Positions 1 through 6,549 of a stretch of 9,863 bases of DNA are shown piece by piece (the stretch's first letter is position 1; each line of letters begins with the position of its first letter). A model generated the notes under the pieces. The model worked only from the letters and a program-made list of their open reading frames with translations. It made no database searches and was not told the DNA's origin. The position numbers were made by a program, and so were the translations under genes. Source of the stretch: DATKXO01 sp035528995 (lineage in GTDB: Bacteria; Planctomycetota; Phycisphaerae; UBA1845); assembly GCA_035528995.1 (NCBI GenBank), contig DATKXO010000341.1, positions 1 through 9,863 on the forward strand. The letters run 5' to 3'.

Positions 1-1155
1 AAAGCTCTCAACGATCGAAACACCCTTGCTATGGCCGCCACAGCTCTGGCGCGATTAGGCAACGAGTTGTCGCTGGCGCCGCTCGCCGAGATGCTCGAAG
101 ACCCGACCGCGATCAGACTCCTCAACAGAATCCTATCGGAAGCTGATGAGACGCCCTGCAAAACCGCGATCTCCAAGCTCGCGAATCGAGGCACTCAGCA
201 GGCGTTCGGGTTTCTTATCTGGCTGCTCCGTTCTCGCGAACACCATACCCTTGCTGCCATCGGGGCACTGAAACAGCTCGGCGATCGACGGGCGGCACCA
301 GCGCTACTCAAGGCTCTGGGGCACTACTACGACCAGGTCCGCGCGCGTGCGGCGGATGCGTTAGCGAGTCTGGGGGAGCCAAGGTGGCGACAATGGGTGC
401 AGGGGCGAATCGACCTGGCTACGAGTGAACAGGATTTCGCACGGCTGGGAAGATCGGGGGATCCGGCAGCGATCAAGCCACTTGTTGTGGCAGAGTGTCA
501 TGGGAACACTTGGGGCTATAGTATGCGCACAGATTCATTTGAGTGGCACGATGTGCGCGGAGAGATCAATGAGGCCATCAGTAACATAGTGATCGACTTA
601 GGAGCGCCCGGGCTCGTAGAACGCCTTCTTGACCTGTTGGGTGATGATGATGGTCGCGTACGAGAGATAGCGGCCAATTTGCTGAAGGAACTCGGCGAGC
701 CCAAGTGGAGCCTCCTCGTTGGTGCCCATGAAACAAAGTACTTCGACCTTCTGGCCGAAGAGGAAAACTCGCGGGGCATAGCGCCGCTTCTCAAGGCGTT
801 GGAAAGTGAGGTCCACTGGCGACGCCACAATGCTGCAGACAGCCTCCGCAAACTTGGCAACCGACAGGCAGTCGGGCCACTTATTCGCCTGTTGACGCAC
901 TGGAACAGAGATGTCCAGGATGTTGCAGCCTCGGTACTTGGCGAGCTTGCCGATGAGCGGGCGGTGGAGTTACTCGCCGAAATGTTGGCAGATGAACGCG
1001 AAGACGTCCAGTTTTTTGCTGCAAAGGTACTGGCGACCCTAGGTGACGCGCGTGGTATCGAGCGGCTTGTCAGGGTTTTGGAAACTGAGGAAGCCATCCA
1101 TCTGCGGTCTTACGCCCTTGTTGCGTTGGCCAATCTGGGCGATGTGCATTGGTGA
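1..1155 (+). CDS. HEAT-repeat protein, 5' end outside the window
   Basis: The reading frame is open from base 1, and the residues before the first in-window Met (at 31) already fit a HEAT repeat, so the true start lies upstream. The 384 visible residues form back-to-back helical repeats of about 30 residues of the PBS-lyase/EZ-HEAT type. Typical segments are AADALASLGEPRW, ADSLRKLGNRQAVGPLIRLL and AAKVLATLGDARGIERLVRVL. Such solenoids usually serve as protein-binding scaffolds; no enzymatic domain or membrane segment is visible, so the partner and role are unknown. A longer period is also present: LGEPRW (370-387), LGEPKW (691-708) and a final LGDVHW (1135-1152), with the stop directly after the last Trp. 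Third codon positions look less GC-rich than in the peptidase genes to the right, which fits an accessory or acquired gene. The family call is firm and the function is not. Confidence 0.85.
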   Translation, partial: KALNDRNTLAMAATALARLGNELSLAPLAEMLEDPTAIRLLNRILSEADETPCKTAISKLANRGTQQAFGFLIWLLRSREHHTLAAIGALKQLGDRRAAPALLKALGHYYDQVRARAADALASLGEPRWRQWVQGRIDLATSEQDFARLGRSGDPAAIKPLVVAECHGNTWGYSMRTDSFEWHDVRGEINEAISNIVIDLGAPGLVERLLDLLGDDDGRVREIAANLLKELGEPKWSLLVGAHETKYFDLLAEEENSRGIAPLLKALESEVHWRRHNAADSLRKLGNRQAVGPLIRLLTHWNRDVQDVAASVLGELADERAVELLAEMLADEREDVQFFAAKVLATLGDARGIERLVRVLETEEAIHLRSYALVALANLGDVHW

Positions 1156-1180
1156 CAGTTGTGCAGGAGGTAGGCACACC

Positions 1181-1216
1181 ATCTGATGGTTAATCCAAGA
1201 GCCCGTGGCATCAGAT
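1181..1216 (+). other. Inverted repeat downstream of the HEAT-repeat gene
   Basis: ATCTGATG (1181-1188) and CATCAGAT (1209-1216) form a perfect 8-bp stem with a 20-nt loop, starting 25 nt after the stop codon. A smaller 5-bp stem, TGTGC/GCACA, sits just before it (1160-1178). No T-run follows, so this is at best a weak or Rho-assisted 3' end structure. Confidence 0.3.
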
Positions 1217-1283
1217 CATCGCCCAGTGCTCGCTGTGTTCGAGATTCGATTGGACCGATGACAATGATGCTCAATCGGCGGGC

Positions 1284-1323
1284 AGTCCCGGTGTAAGGTC
1301 TAGGAACTGGAGTTCTGGGGACT
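1284..1323 (+). promoter_or_regulatory. Possible structured leader before the QueG-like fragment
   Basis: AGTCCC (1284-1289) can pair with GGGACT (1318-1323), which ends one base before the ATG at 1325. Inside it, GAACT/AGTTC (1304-1315) forms a second short stem with a two-base centre. No good Shine-Dalgarno site is visible; the nearest purine run is GGAG at 1309-1312. The folding is inferred from base complementarity only and could be chance. Confidence 0.2.
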
Positions 1324-1324
1324 C

Positions 1325-1756
1325 ATGACCATGATCACCAGCGACGTCGTCATCGCCCAGGCCAAGGAGCTTGGAGCCTCCTTGGCCCGGATCGCCCAGA
1401 CGGCTGATCTCCAGCGCTCGCCCTCGCACAGTGGCCAGACGAACCTGGCCGCTGAGTGCAAGTCGGTCCTGGTCATGGCTCTGGTCCACGAACCGGCACA
1501 GCCTCAGTTGGACTGGTGGGATGGCAGGAGCACGCCGGGGATCCGGCAGCTGAGACGAATCTCCCTGCAGCTCGTGGACTTCCTCAAGGAACTCGGTGTC
1601 CCGGCCAGCGATCTGCACTATCAGGCGTCGCTCGGCGGCGTGTTCGCCAAGGATGCCGCCGTGCTGGCCGGACTGGGCGTGATCGGCAAGAACAACCTGC
1701 TGATCTCGCCACGGCACGGACCGCTAGTCAGTGAGAAAAGAGTGAGAAAAGAGTGA
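1325..1756 (+). pseudogene. Truncated QueG-like (COG1600) iron-sulfur oxidoreductase
   Basis: The 143-residue product resembles the N-terminal part of epoxyqueuosine-reductase-like proteins. A cobalamin-binding-type first half includes CKSVLVMALVH, and the family's diagnostic segment KDAAVLAGLGVIGKNNLLIS is followed by PRHGP. In full-length relatives the chain continues into a double 4Fe-4S ferredoxin domain with CxxCxxxC motifs. Here that part is absent, so the electron-transfer centre is missing and the product should be inactive. Family-like sequence ends around residue 135 (base 1729). The last eight residues (SEKRVRKE) and the TGA are encoded by an 11-bp tandem repeat. No remnant of the ferredoxin half was found downstream to 2736. 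Start choice is uncertain: ATG at 1325, or ATG at 1331 giving MITSD. Whether it was the true QueG or a short paralogue cannot be told. Confidence 0.72.
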
Positions 1757-1762
1757 GAAAAG
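1730..1762 (+). repeat. Three tandem copies of an 11-bp GA-rich unit
   Basis: AGTGAGAAAAG is repeated perfectly three times (1730-1740, 1741-1751, 1752-1762) and is followed by GGGACGCAG. The block starts where similarity of the preceding gene to its family ends, and the third copy supplies the stop codon (TGA at 1754-1756). The AAAAGGGGAC end resembles the sequences that flank REP/RAYT-type palindromic elements in many genomes; that comparison is from memory. Confidence 0.85.
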
Positions 1763-1771
1763 GGGACGCAG

Positions 1772-1798
1772 CTCGTTTCTGGAGACGAGAAAGGTGTC
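1772..1798 (+). repeat. Imperfect hairpin with GAGAAAGGTGTC motif
   Basis: CTCGTTTC (1772-1779) pairs with GAGACGAG (1782-1789), with one G-T wobble, giving a compact hairpin. Its right arm runs into GAGAAAGGTGTC (1787-1798). The same 12-mer returns at 2217-2228, and a one-base variant is at 2199-2210. This links the 11-bp repeat block to the later tandem duplication as parts of one repeat family. Confidence 0.5.
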
Positions 1799-2194
1799 GG
1801 GATGATTTTACGCCGCGCAGCAAACGCGCCGAAGCCGTCACAACGTCCACCAAGCCAACTCATGGTGCCGAGAGACTCTTCCTGAAACCCCCTCTTCTGC
1901 TTCCTGCACCTTCCCTTCCGCCGCCACCTCGGTGATCTCTCCGGTTCCGCCTCTGTTCTTCGCTCTTGTCGCTCGGCCATTGACGGACGCCGACCCTTCG
2001 TGCCTCCGTGGGTCGCCCGGCCTTATTCTCGGTCTGACTTCTCCCTTGATCAGGGGACGGGCACGGTCGATTTCGAGTTCGATCACGTTCGAAGCAGCTC
2101 GCATGCCCGGGCGGAGAGCAACGGTGAGTTTTCGTTCACGCCCTCGCAGATGATGCATTCTTCGCCGGGCGGCTCGCACGCCATGGCGGGAACG

Positions 2195-2230
2195 GAGAAG
2201 AGAAAGGTGGCAGAGAAGAGAAAGGTGTCA
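2195..2230 (+). repeat. Tandem duplication of an 18-bp GA-rich unit
   Basis: GAGAAGAGAAAGGTGGCA (2195-2212) is followed directly by GAGAAGAGAAAGGTGTCA (2213-2230), a match at 17 of 18 positions. Both copies contain the GAGAAAGGTG core also present at 1787-1796. Confidence 0.85.
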
Positions 2231-2313
2231 CCCATTAGCCTCCCCCTTGTCAAGCCAAGACGATTCCCGTGACGATTCTTCCTTTGTCGGGTCGGGCGAC
2301 ATCCTGCCGCCCC

Positions 2314-2343
2314 ATTCCTAATATCAGCCCACCATTTAGGAAT
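2314..2343. repeat. AT-rich inverted repeat
   Basis: ATTCCTAA (2314-2321) and TTAGGAAT (2336-2343) are perfect complements around a 14-nt centre containing GCCCACC. The patch is noticeably AT-richer than its surroundings. It could be the end of a decayed element; no target-site duplication was recognised. Confidence 0.5.
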
Positions 2344-2396
2344 AGTTGAGCTAGTACGAATGTGCCCACGGGTGAAACGCAGCCCGTCGAAACCGT

Positions 2397-2563
2397 GTCC
2401 GTTTACGGACTCCGCCCCGGAGCAACGGATGCCGGCCTGCAGGGCCGGAGGAATCTGCTCACGGGTGAAGCACGGTCAGCTTGGGCGAAGCCCACCCGCC
2501 GACAGGCGGGCGAAGCGAAACCCGTGGAACACTTCGCTGACCGAACCCGCCCTGGAAGGGCGG
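2397..2563. repeat. Cluster of GC-rich hairpins, REP-like
   Basis: Stems that can be read directly: GTCCG/CGGAC (2397-2410, loop TTTA); CCGGCC/GGCCGG (2432-2448, loop TGCAG); GGGC/GCCC (2483-2493); CCCGCC/GGCGGG (2495-2510, loop GACA); and CCGCCC/GGGCGG (2547-2563, loop TGGAA). The third and fourth lie inside an outer 8-bp stem, CGGTCAGC (2473-2480) with GCTGACCG (2536-2543), giving a branched fold. The direct repeat CACGGGTGAA occurs at 2367-2376 and 2460-2469, and ACCCGTG (2520-2526) can pair with it. Such an arrangement suits palindromic REP-like repeats or a structured RNA; the first is more likely because no transcript signal is evident. Confidence 0.6.
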
Positions 2564-2736
2564 CGCGGCGTTGAGCTCGGCGACCGCGCCCGATTCCGAC
2601 GCCCCCTTTATCCCGGCGGAGCCCATCGGGCGCCATTCCACCCCTTTTCGCGCTTCTGCTCATCCACCCATTCATCCGCCCAAACCGTCACGCACCCGTC
2701 GGCGGCTGTCCGTCCCCCACCCTCGCGGCGCCCCTC

Positions 2737-5601
2737 CTAACCGCCGATGTCGATGGGAACGCGCAGAGCCTCGTCGTCGCTCGAGCGCTCGCGGAACCGC
2801 AGGTAGCCGACCGGGCGCGTCCCGTCCGGGGCCTCGGGCAGCTTCTCGGTCATGGCGAAGTCGAGCTGGATCGGAACGCCGGGGACGAAATCGACGTTCG
2901 AGCTCTCGCCGCGCGTGACCTTGATCGCGATCGGCTCGGCCAGCAGACGGTCGATCTTGACGTCGATCGGCGTCTCGCGCTCATCGTCGGCCACGGCAAA
3001 CCCACCGCGAATGATCACCTTGACGGACTTGGCCCCCCCGGTGTCAACCGTGGTCTTGACCGTGCGGTTGCTGAAGGCGTCGAAAAGGATGTTCTTGCCG
3101 TCGGGGCCCTCGACGTACACGCCGATGTCCGTGGTGGTGGCGTAGGCCTCGGGCGTCATCTCCAGCTCGAGCCGCAGCCTGTCGAAGCGTTCGTCCAGGT
3201 CGATGGAGTAGCTCAATTCGTCGTCCAGGCCCTCGAACTTGTCCTCCTTGTGCATCCGGAACCCCTCGAACACGCCGTCGGCCGACGCGGGCAGGGGCCG
3301 CTCGAACAGGTTGGTCACCATCAGCTCGCCGGACGGCTTGGACCCGGACCACTCGGTGATTTTCCGAGGCTCGGCGTCCAGGCCGAAGAACCGCACCCCC
3401 AGCTCGTAGGCCCAGTCCTTGTCCGGCCGATCGGAGACCACGTCCACCTCCCAGACGCCGGGGACCAGCTCGTCGGTGAAGGTGCCTTCGGCCTCGCGTC
3501 GGCCGGCCTGCGTGTCGAGCCGGCGGGAGCCGTCGCGGTGGCGGGCGCCGTCGGGGGCGAAGATGCGTTCCATGCTGGCCTTGGACTCGGCGCCCTCCGG
3601 GGCCGACAGTGTCAGCTTCATGGCACTTGCCCCGGGCGGGACGGCCACGAAGTAGCGGTCCGGCGCCCAGCCCTTCACGGTCCGGTCCTTGAAGGACAGC
3701 TTGAAGTCCGCGGCGGCGCCGGTCCGGTAGGGCACCACCACGGTGTTGAGCAGGCGGAAGGCCACCAGCCCGTCGTGCAGGGCCTCGACCGCGCCGGTGT
3801 AGACCCCCGGCTTGCTGAGCTGTGCCGCGTCGTACTCCACGTAGACGCGGGCCGTCTGCTCGCTGCGCAGGTACGTCTGCTGCTGGGGTATCCTGATCCA
3901 CGGCACGTCGCAACGCAGGTCGAACTGCCGGGTGAACGACGTCCGGGCGGACGCATCCGTCCCCGGAGCGAAGATCGGCTTCACCGTGAACGTCTGACGC
4001 TGGTCCTCCTGGGTGTTGGGGAACCACGTGCCCCGCCAGTAGGCCGCACGCGCCGTCCCCTTGTAACCGTGCGGACACGGCGTCGAGATGTCGTAGCCGA
4101 TCACCGGGTCGTCCTTCGATGCAACCACGAACCGGTCCAACAGCTCGGCCGCCTTGGGCAGATCGGGCAGCCCGTAACCCGCGTCGAGCACGCCGGCCCC
4201 GGCCACCGGCCTGGCCGACAGGCACAACGCCCGGCGGACGTCCCAGGCTCGGATGGGCACGCCGGGATGCTTCTGCATCGCATCGCTGATCAATACGGCG
4301 CACAGCCCCGCCGCGTACGGGCTGGCCATGCTGGTCCCCGCCCAGTAGTCACCGCGGCGGACCCAGCGGGGCACGGTCGACGTGGACCAGCCGGGGGTGG
4401 CTAGGTCAGGCTTGTTCAGCTCTCCGCCGCGGGAGCTGAACACGGTGACGACCGGCTCGGTCATCTGCATGCCCATGACGTCGCGCGCCGAGTCGGCAGC
4501 CAGCACGGCCGCCACGCTGATGAGCTGGTCCGCGGCCGCCGGCGTCCCCACGCTCGACAGCCCCGGCCCCTCGTTGCCCGCCGACGTGCAGAAGACCAGC
4601 GTCGGGTGCTCCCGCAGGAAGTCGTCCATGAACTTGTCGATGTCCGAGTTCCCCTCGATCACCGACTCCACGCCGAACGACAGGTTGCACACGATCGGCA
4701 CGCCGTGCTCCCGCGAGTAGCGCCCGGCGTATTTCAGGGCGTTCTTGAACGCGTCGGTCGAGCTGATCCCGCCCACGTCGCCCTTGCCAATCTTGAGGCC
4801 CATGACCTTCGCCCCGGGCGCCACGCCGTTGAAACCGTCCTGGTTGTTGATCCGAAATCCGGCGGCGATGCCGGCCACGTGCGTCCCGTGGGCGCCGTCG
4901 TCGTAATGCACCACCACCTTGGCCTGCCGCAGAAAAATGTTGATCGAGAACGCCACCGGCTCGATCTGCTTCTCCGGCTTGCGTCTAAAGAGCGTGAACG
5001 TGTCGTACTTGAGCCGGTAGTTGTGCAGCGGTTGCTCGTCGGCGAAGCTGCGATCCAGGTTGGTGTCCACGTAGCAGACGGCCTGCTCGTCCCCGTCCCC
5101 GTCAAGCGCGGTCACCAGCAGCGGGAACTCGTCGTCCGTCTTCCCGTTATCGTTCAGGTCGGGCATGTCCGAGTTGACCCACTTGGATTCGTCCATCGTG
5201 CCGAACCAGAAGAGCCGTTCCTCGGCCGCGTCGCCGGCCTGCAGCGTCGGCAGGTCGTATTGGATCGGCGAGCCGTCCTCGTCGTGGTTGACCACCTTGC
5301 CGGTCGCCTCGTCGAGTCGCACGCGGTGCAGCTCCACGTCGCCCGCCCCGGTGCAGTCCACCAGGTCGATGACCTTGACCGCCCCGTCCGGCGTGCGGGT
5401 CAGCCCGGGAATGGACGGGTCCACGCCGGTGTCCAGCACGGCGATGATGACGCCGCGCCCGTCGCTGTCGGGATGGGCGCTCAGGAACTCGTTCACCCGG
5501 CAGGTGGAAAGCGAAAGCTGCGTCCAGGTAGCTGAAGTCTGGCCATAGGCCGCACCCGCCACACCCACCGCGACCAACAGTGCTGCGATCCGCTTGGACA
5601 T
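2737..5601 (-). CDS. Secreted subtilase (S8), tripeptidyl-peptidase II-like
   Basis: The 954-residue protein starts with a signal peptide (about residues 1-20, hydrophobic core AALLVAVGVAGAAYG). The subtilisin catalytic set is complete: Asp57 in AVLDTGVDP, His238 in HGTHVAGIAAG, oxyanion Asn343 in SAGNEGPG and Ser424 in AGTSMASPYAAG. The 180-residue spacer between Asp and His, with a TPP II-like CYVDTNLDRSF stretch near 176-186, and the region after the catalytic domain (APGTD, WIRI, VVVPYRTG and FVAVPPGAS segments, about 545-660) match tripeptidyl-peptidase II rather than ordinary subtilisins. TPP II removes tripeptides from free N-termini. At 954 residues it lacks the helical C-terminal part of the roughly 1250-residue animal enzyme, so the giant spindle assembly is unlikely. 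DLNDNGKTDDEF (148-159) looks like a calcium-binding loop. The start is supported by AGGAGG nine bases upstream. It stands alone, divergent from the zinc-ribbon gene. Confidence 0.88.
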   Translation of the reverse strand: MSKRIAALLVAVGVAGAAYGQTSATWTQLSLSTCRVNEFLSAHPDSDGRGVIIAVLDTGVDPSIPGLTRTPDGAVKVIDLVDCTGAGDVELHRVRLDEATGKVVNHDEDGSPIQYDLPTLQAGDAAEERLFWFGTMDESKWVNSDMPDLNDNGKTDDEFPLLVTALDGDGDEQAVCYVDTNLDRSFADEQPLHNYRLKYDTFTLFRRKPEKQIEPVAFSINIFLRQAKVVVHYDDGAHGTHVAGIAAGFRINNQDGFNGVAPGAKVMGLKIGKGDVGGISSTDAFKNALKYAGRYSREHGVPIVCNLSFGVESVIEGNSDIDKFMDDFLREHPTLVFCTSAGNEGPGLSSVGTPAAADQLISVAAVLAADSARDVMGMQMTEPVVTVFSSRGGELNKPDLATPGWSTSTVPRWVRRGDYWAGTSMASPYAAGLCAVLISDAMQKHPGVPIRAWDVRRALCLSARPVAGAGVLDAGYGLPDLPKAAELLDRFVVASKDDPVIGYDISTPCPHGYKGTARAAYWRGTWFPNTQEDQRQTFTVKPIFAPGTDASARTSFTRQFDLRCDVPWIRIPQQQTYLRSEQTARVYVEYDAAQLSKPGVYTGAVEALHDGLVAFRLLNTVVVPYRTGAAADFKLSFKDRTVKGWAPDRYFVAVPPGASAMKLTLSAPEGAESKASMERIFAPDGARHRDGSRRLDTQAGRREAEGTFTDELVPGVWEVDVVSDRPDKDWAYELGVRFFGLDAEPRKITEWSGSKPSGELMVTNLFERPLPASADGVFEGFRMHKEDKFEGLDDELSYSIDLDERFDRLRLELEMTPEAYATTTDIGVYVEGPDGKNILFDAFSNRTVKTTVDTGGAKSVKVIIRGGFAVADDERETPIDVKIDRLLAEPIAIKVTRGESSNVDFVPGVPIQLDFAMTEKLPEAPDGTRPVGYLRFRERSSDDEALRVPIDIGG

Positions 5602-5610
5602 GCTGCGAGA

Positions 5611-5616
5611 CCTCCT
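5611..5616 (-). promoter_or_regulatory. Shine-Dalgarno site of the TPP II-like gene
   Basis: A perfect AGGAGG on the minus strand lies nine bases before the ATG at 5601. It fixes the start directly ahead of the signal peptide. Confidence 0.8.
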
Positions 5617-5640
5617 GCTTGTTCACTGATTCGGTTTGAG

Positions 5641-5703
5641 TCGGCCCGCCGTCGACGGCGAACCGAACGCCCCCGGCCGACCGCTTCGATGCACCGGCCG
5701 ACC
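5641..5703. promoter_or_regulatory. Candidate operator: palindrome plus direct repeats
   Basis: CGCCGTCGACGGCG (5647-5660) is a perfect 14-bp palindrome. It lies inside a longer imperfect dyad with TCGG (5641-5644) and CCGA (5663-5666) at the ends. Next to it, CCGGCCGACC occurs twice (5673-5682 and 5694-5703) with starts 21 bp apart, about two helical turns. The elements lie 40-100 bp upstream of the TPP II-like start, where a promoter is expected. No clear -35/-10 pair was found. Regulatory function is inferred from position and symmetry only. Confidence 0.35.
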
Positions 5704-5875
5704 ATCCGGGGCAAACAGCATACTGCTGCCGGTTCATCGAGAGAAGTGTGGCCCCCGTGGTTCGGACCGCGCAGGGAATCGAGCCCGACGCCGTCGATTG
5801 GCCTTGGCGGGCCGAAGACGGGCTATACACAGAGAACGCGAACCGGCCCGCGAATTCGGGCGTACAACTTTCGAC

Positions 5876-6436
5876 ATGACTCGTCTGATTGCCCGCCTGA
5901 TCCTGGCCATGTTGCTGCTGCCGCTAAGCGGCGCGATCGTCGTGCTGTTCTTCGGGCTGTTTGCGTCTCGGGGCAGTCAGCCGGCCGCGTACGAGCTGGT
6001 CTTCATGTGGTTAGTGGTCGACGCCTTCATCGGCGTCTACTGGCTCCTGCTCTGGCGCGACATGGTGCGATGGACGCCCAAACGGACGCGCGACACGTCT
6101 CTGGCCGCCATCGGGGCCGTCACAGCCGGCACTATGGTGGGGGCCTTCTTCGTAGCTGCCATGCGGGCGCCGAGTCTCGGTGGGATTCTCGTCGGAGGCG
6201 GGGTGGCGCCGATCGTGTGGGTCCTGGCCACCGTCCTCATCTGGCGGGAAACCCCGCAAGAGCGCATCGATCGAATCAGGTCGGCCGGCACCGAGGCCGT
6301 GTGCTGTCCGGTCTGCGGCTACAACATGACCGGCCTGCGCGAGTCCCGCTGTCCCGAGTGCGGCTCCCAATTCACGCTGGACGAGCTGTTGGCGACGCAC
6401 GCGCAACGGGACGACGACGCCCTGGAACGCGGCTGA
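5876..6436 (+). CDS. Four-helix membrane protein with C-terminal zinc ribbon
   Basis: This predicted 186-residue protein has four hydrophobic segments, about 4-30, 40-60, 76-96 and 102-123, followed by a cytosolic-type tail. The tail carries a CxxC-x11-CxxC zinc ribbon: Cys144 and Cys147 in CPVCGYNMTG, and Cys159 and Cys162 in CPECGSQF. Small proteins with this CPxCGYNxxG...CPECG ribbon next to membrane helices are, as I recall, typical of Planctomycetota; their function is not established. The ATG at 5876 was chosen because it begins just before the first helix. The same frame runs back to an ATG at 5636, but that extension is arginine-rich, shows no domain and would fill the divergent promoter region. 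No Shine-Dalgarno site is evident, so translation may start on a leaderless or weakly led message. It is convergent with the S9 peptidase gene. Confidence 0.8.
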   Translation: MTRLIARLILAMLLLPLSGAIVVLFFGLFASRGSQPAAYELVFMWLVVDAFIGVYWLLLWRDMVRWTPKRTRDTSLAAIGAVTAGTMVGAFFVAAMRAPSLGGILVGGGVAPIVWVLATVLIWRETPQERIDRIRSAGTEAVCCPVCGYNMTGLRESRCPECGSQFTLDELLATHAQRDDDALERG

Positions 6437-6483
6437 ACGCCCAACGATGAACCGACCAATGCCTGCGTCGGTGTTGATGCTCG

Positions 6484-6523
6484 ATGCAAAAGAAGTAGGT
6501 CGGGCCTGGCTGACCCGACCTAC
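6484..6523 (-). terminator. Likely Rho-independent terminator of the S9 peptidase gene
   Basis: GTAGGTCGGG (6495-6504) and CCCGACCTAC (6514-6523) form a perfect 10-bp stem with a 9-nt loop. Read on the minus strand the stem is followed by TTCTTTTGC (6494-6486), a fair U-tract. It lies about 60 nt past the S9 stop codon and about 60 nt past the converging zinc-ribbon gene. On the plus strand there is no T-run, so its effect there should be weaker. Similar short GGTCGGG palindromes recur in many genomes, so this may be a repeat reused as a terminator. Confidence 0.6.
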
Positions 6524-6549
6524 GGGTTGCTGAACGACGATTTCCTGAC

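Larger units (their letters stand above)
1757..2736. other. Repeat-rich region of about 1 kb with no convincing gene
   Basis: Short reading frames exist in several frames on both strands, but none shows a recognisable domain, a good ribosome-binding site or convincing codon use. The left half (about 1860-2040) is strongly pyrimidine-rich on the plus strand, so its complement is a purine-rich tract with phrases such as CACGGAGGCACGAAG. Around 2055-2065 there is GGGGACGGGCAC. The middle carries GA-rich repeats (2195-2230) and an inverted repeat (2314-2343), and the right part a block of GC-rich hairpins (2397-2563). The last stretch (2564-2736), downstream of the peptidase stop, is C-rich and holds nothing I can name. 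The whole reads as decayed repetitive or mobile sequence separating the broken gene from the peptidase. Confidence 0.6.

Noticed and set aside
1325..1345. The start MTMITSD resembles the beginning of lacZ-alpha and raised the thought of vector contamination
   Set aside because: Only the first five residues agree; the DNA departs from lacZ right after ATGACCATGAT and continues into a QueG-like protein.
1730..2563. CRISPR array
   Set aside because: The repeats are short tandem units or hairpins without regular spacers, and no cas gene is present.
3044..4303. 419-codon minus-strand frame inside the TPP II-like gene
   Set aside because: It is an out-of-frame translation of the same strand, dominated by Arg/Gly/Ala; the overlapping frame carries the conserved peptidase sequence.
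3250..5535. Long plus-strand open frames (3250-4404 and 4606-5535) within the TPP II-like gene
   Set aside because: Both are antisense shadows of the peptidase with His/Arg/Val/Gly-rich translations and no recognisable motif.
5636..5875. N-terminal extension of the zinc-ribbon protein to an ATG at 5636
   Set aside because: The extra 80 residues are Arg/Pro-rich with no domain and would overlap the divergent regulatory region; the ATG at 5876 starts at the first membrane helix.
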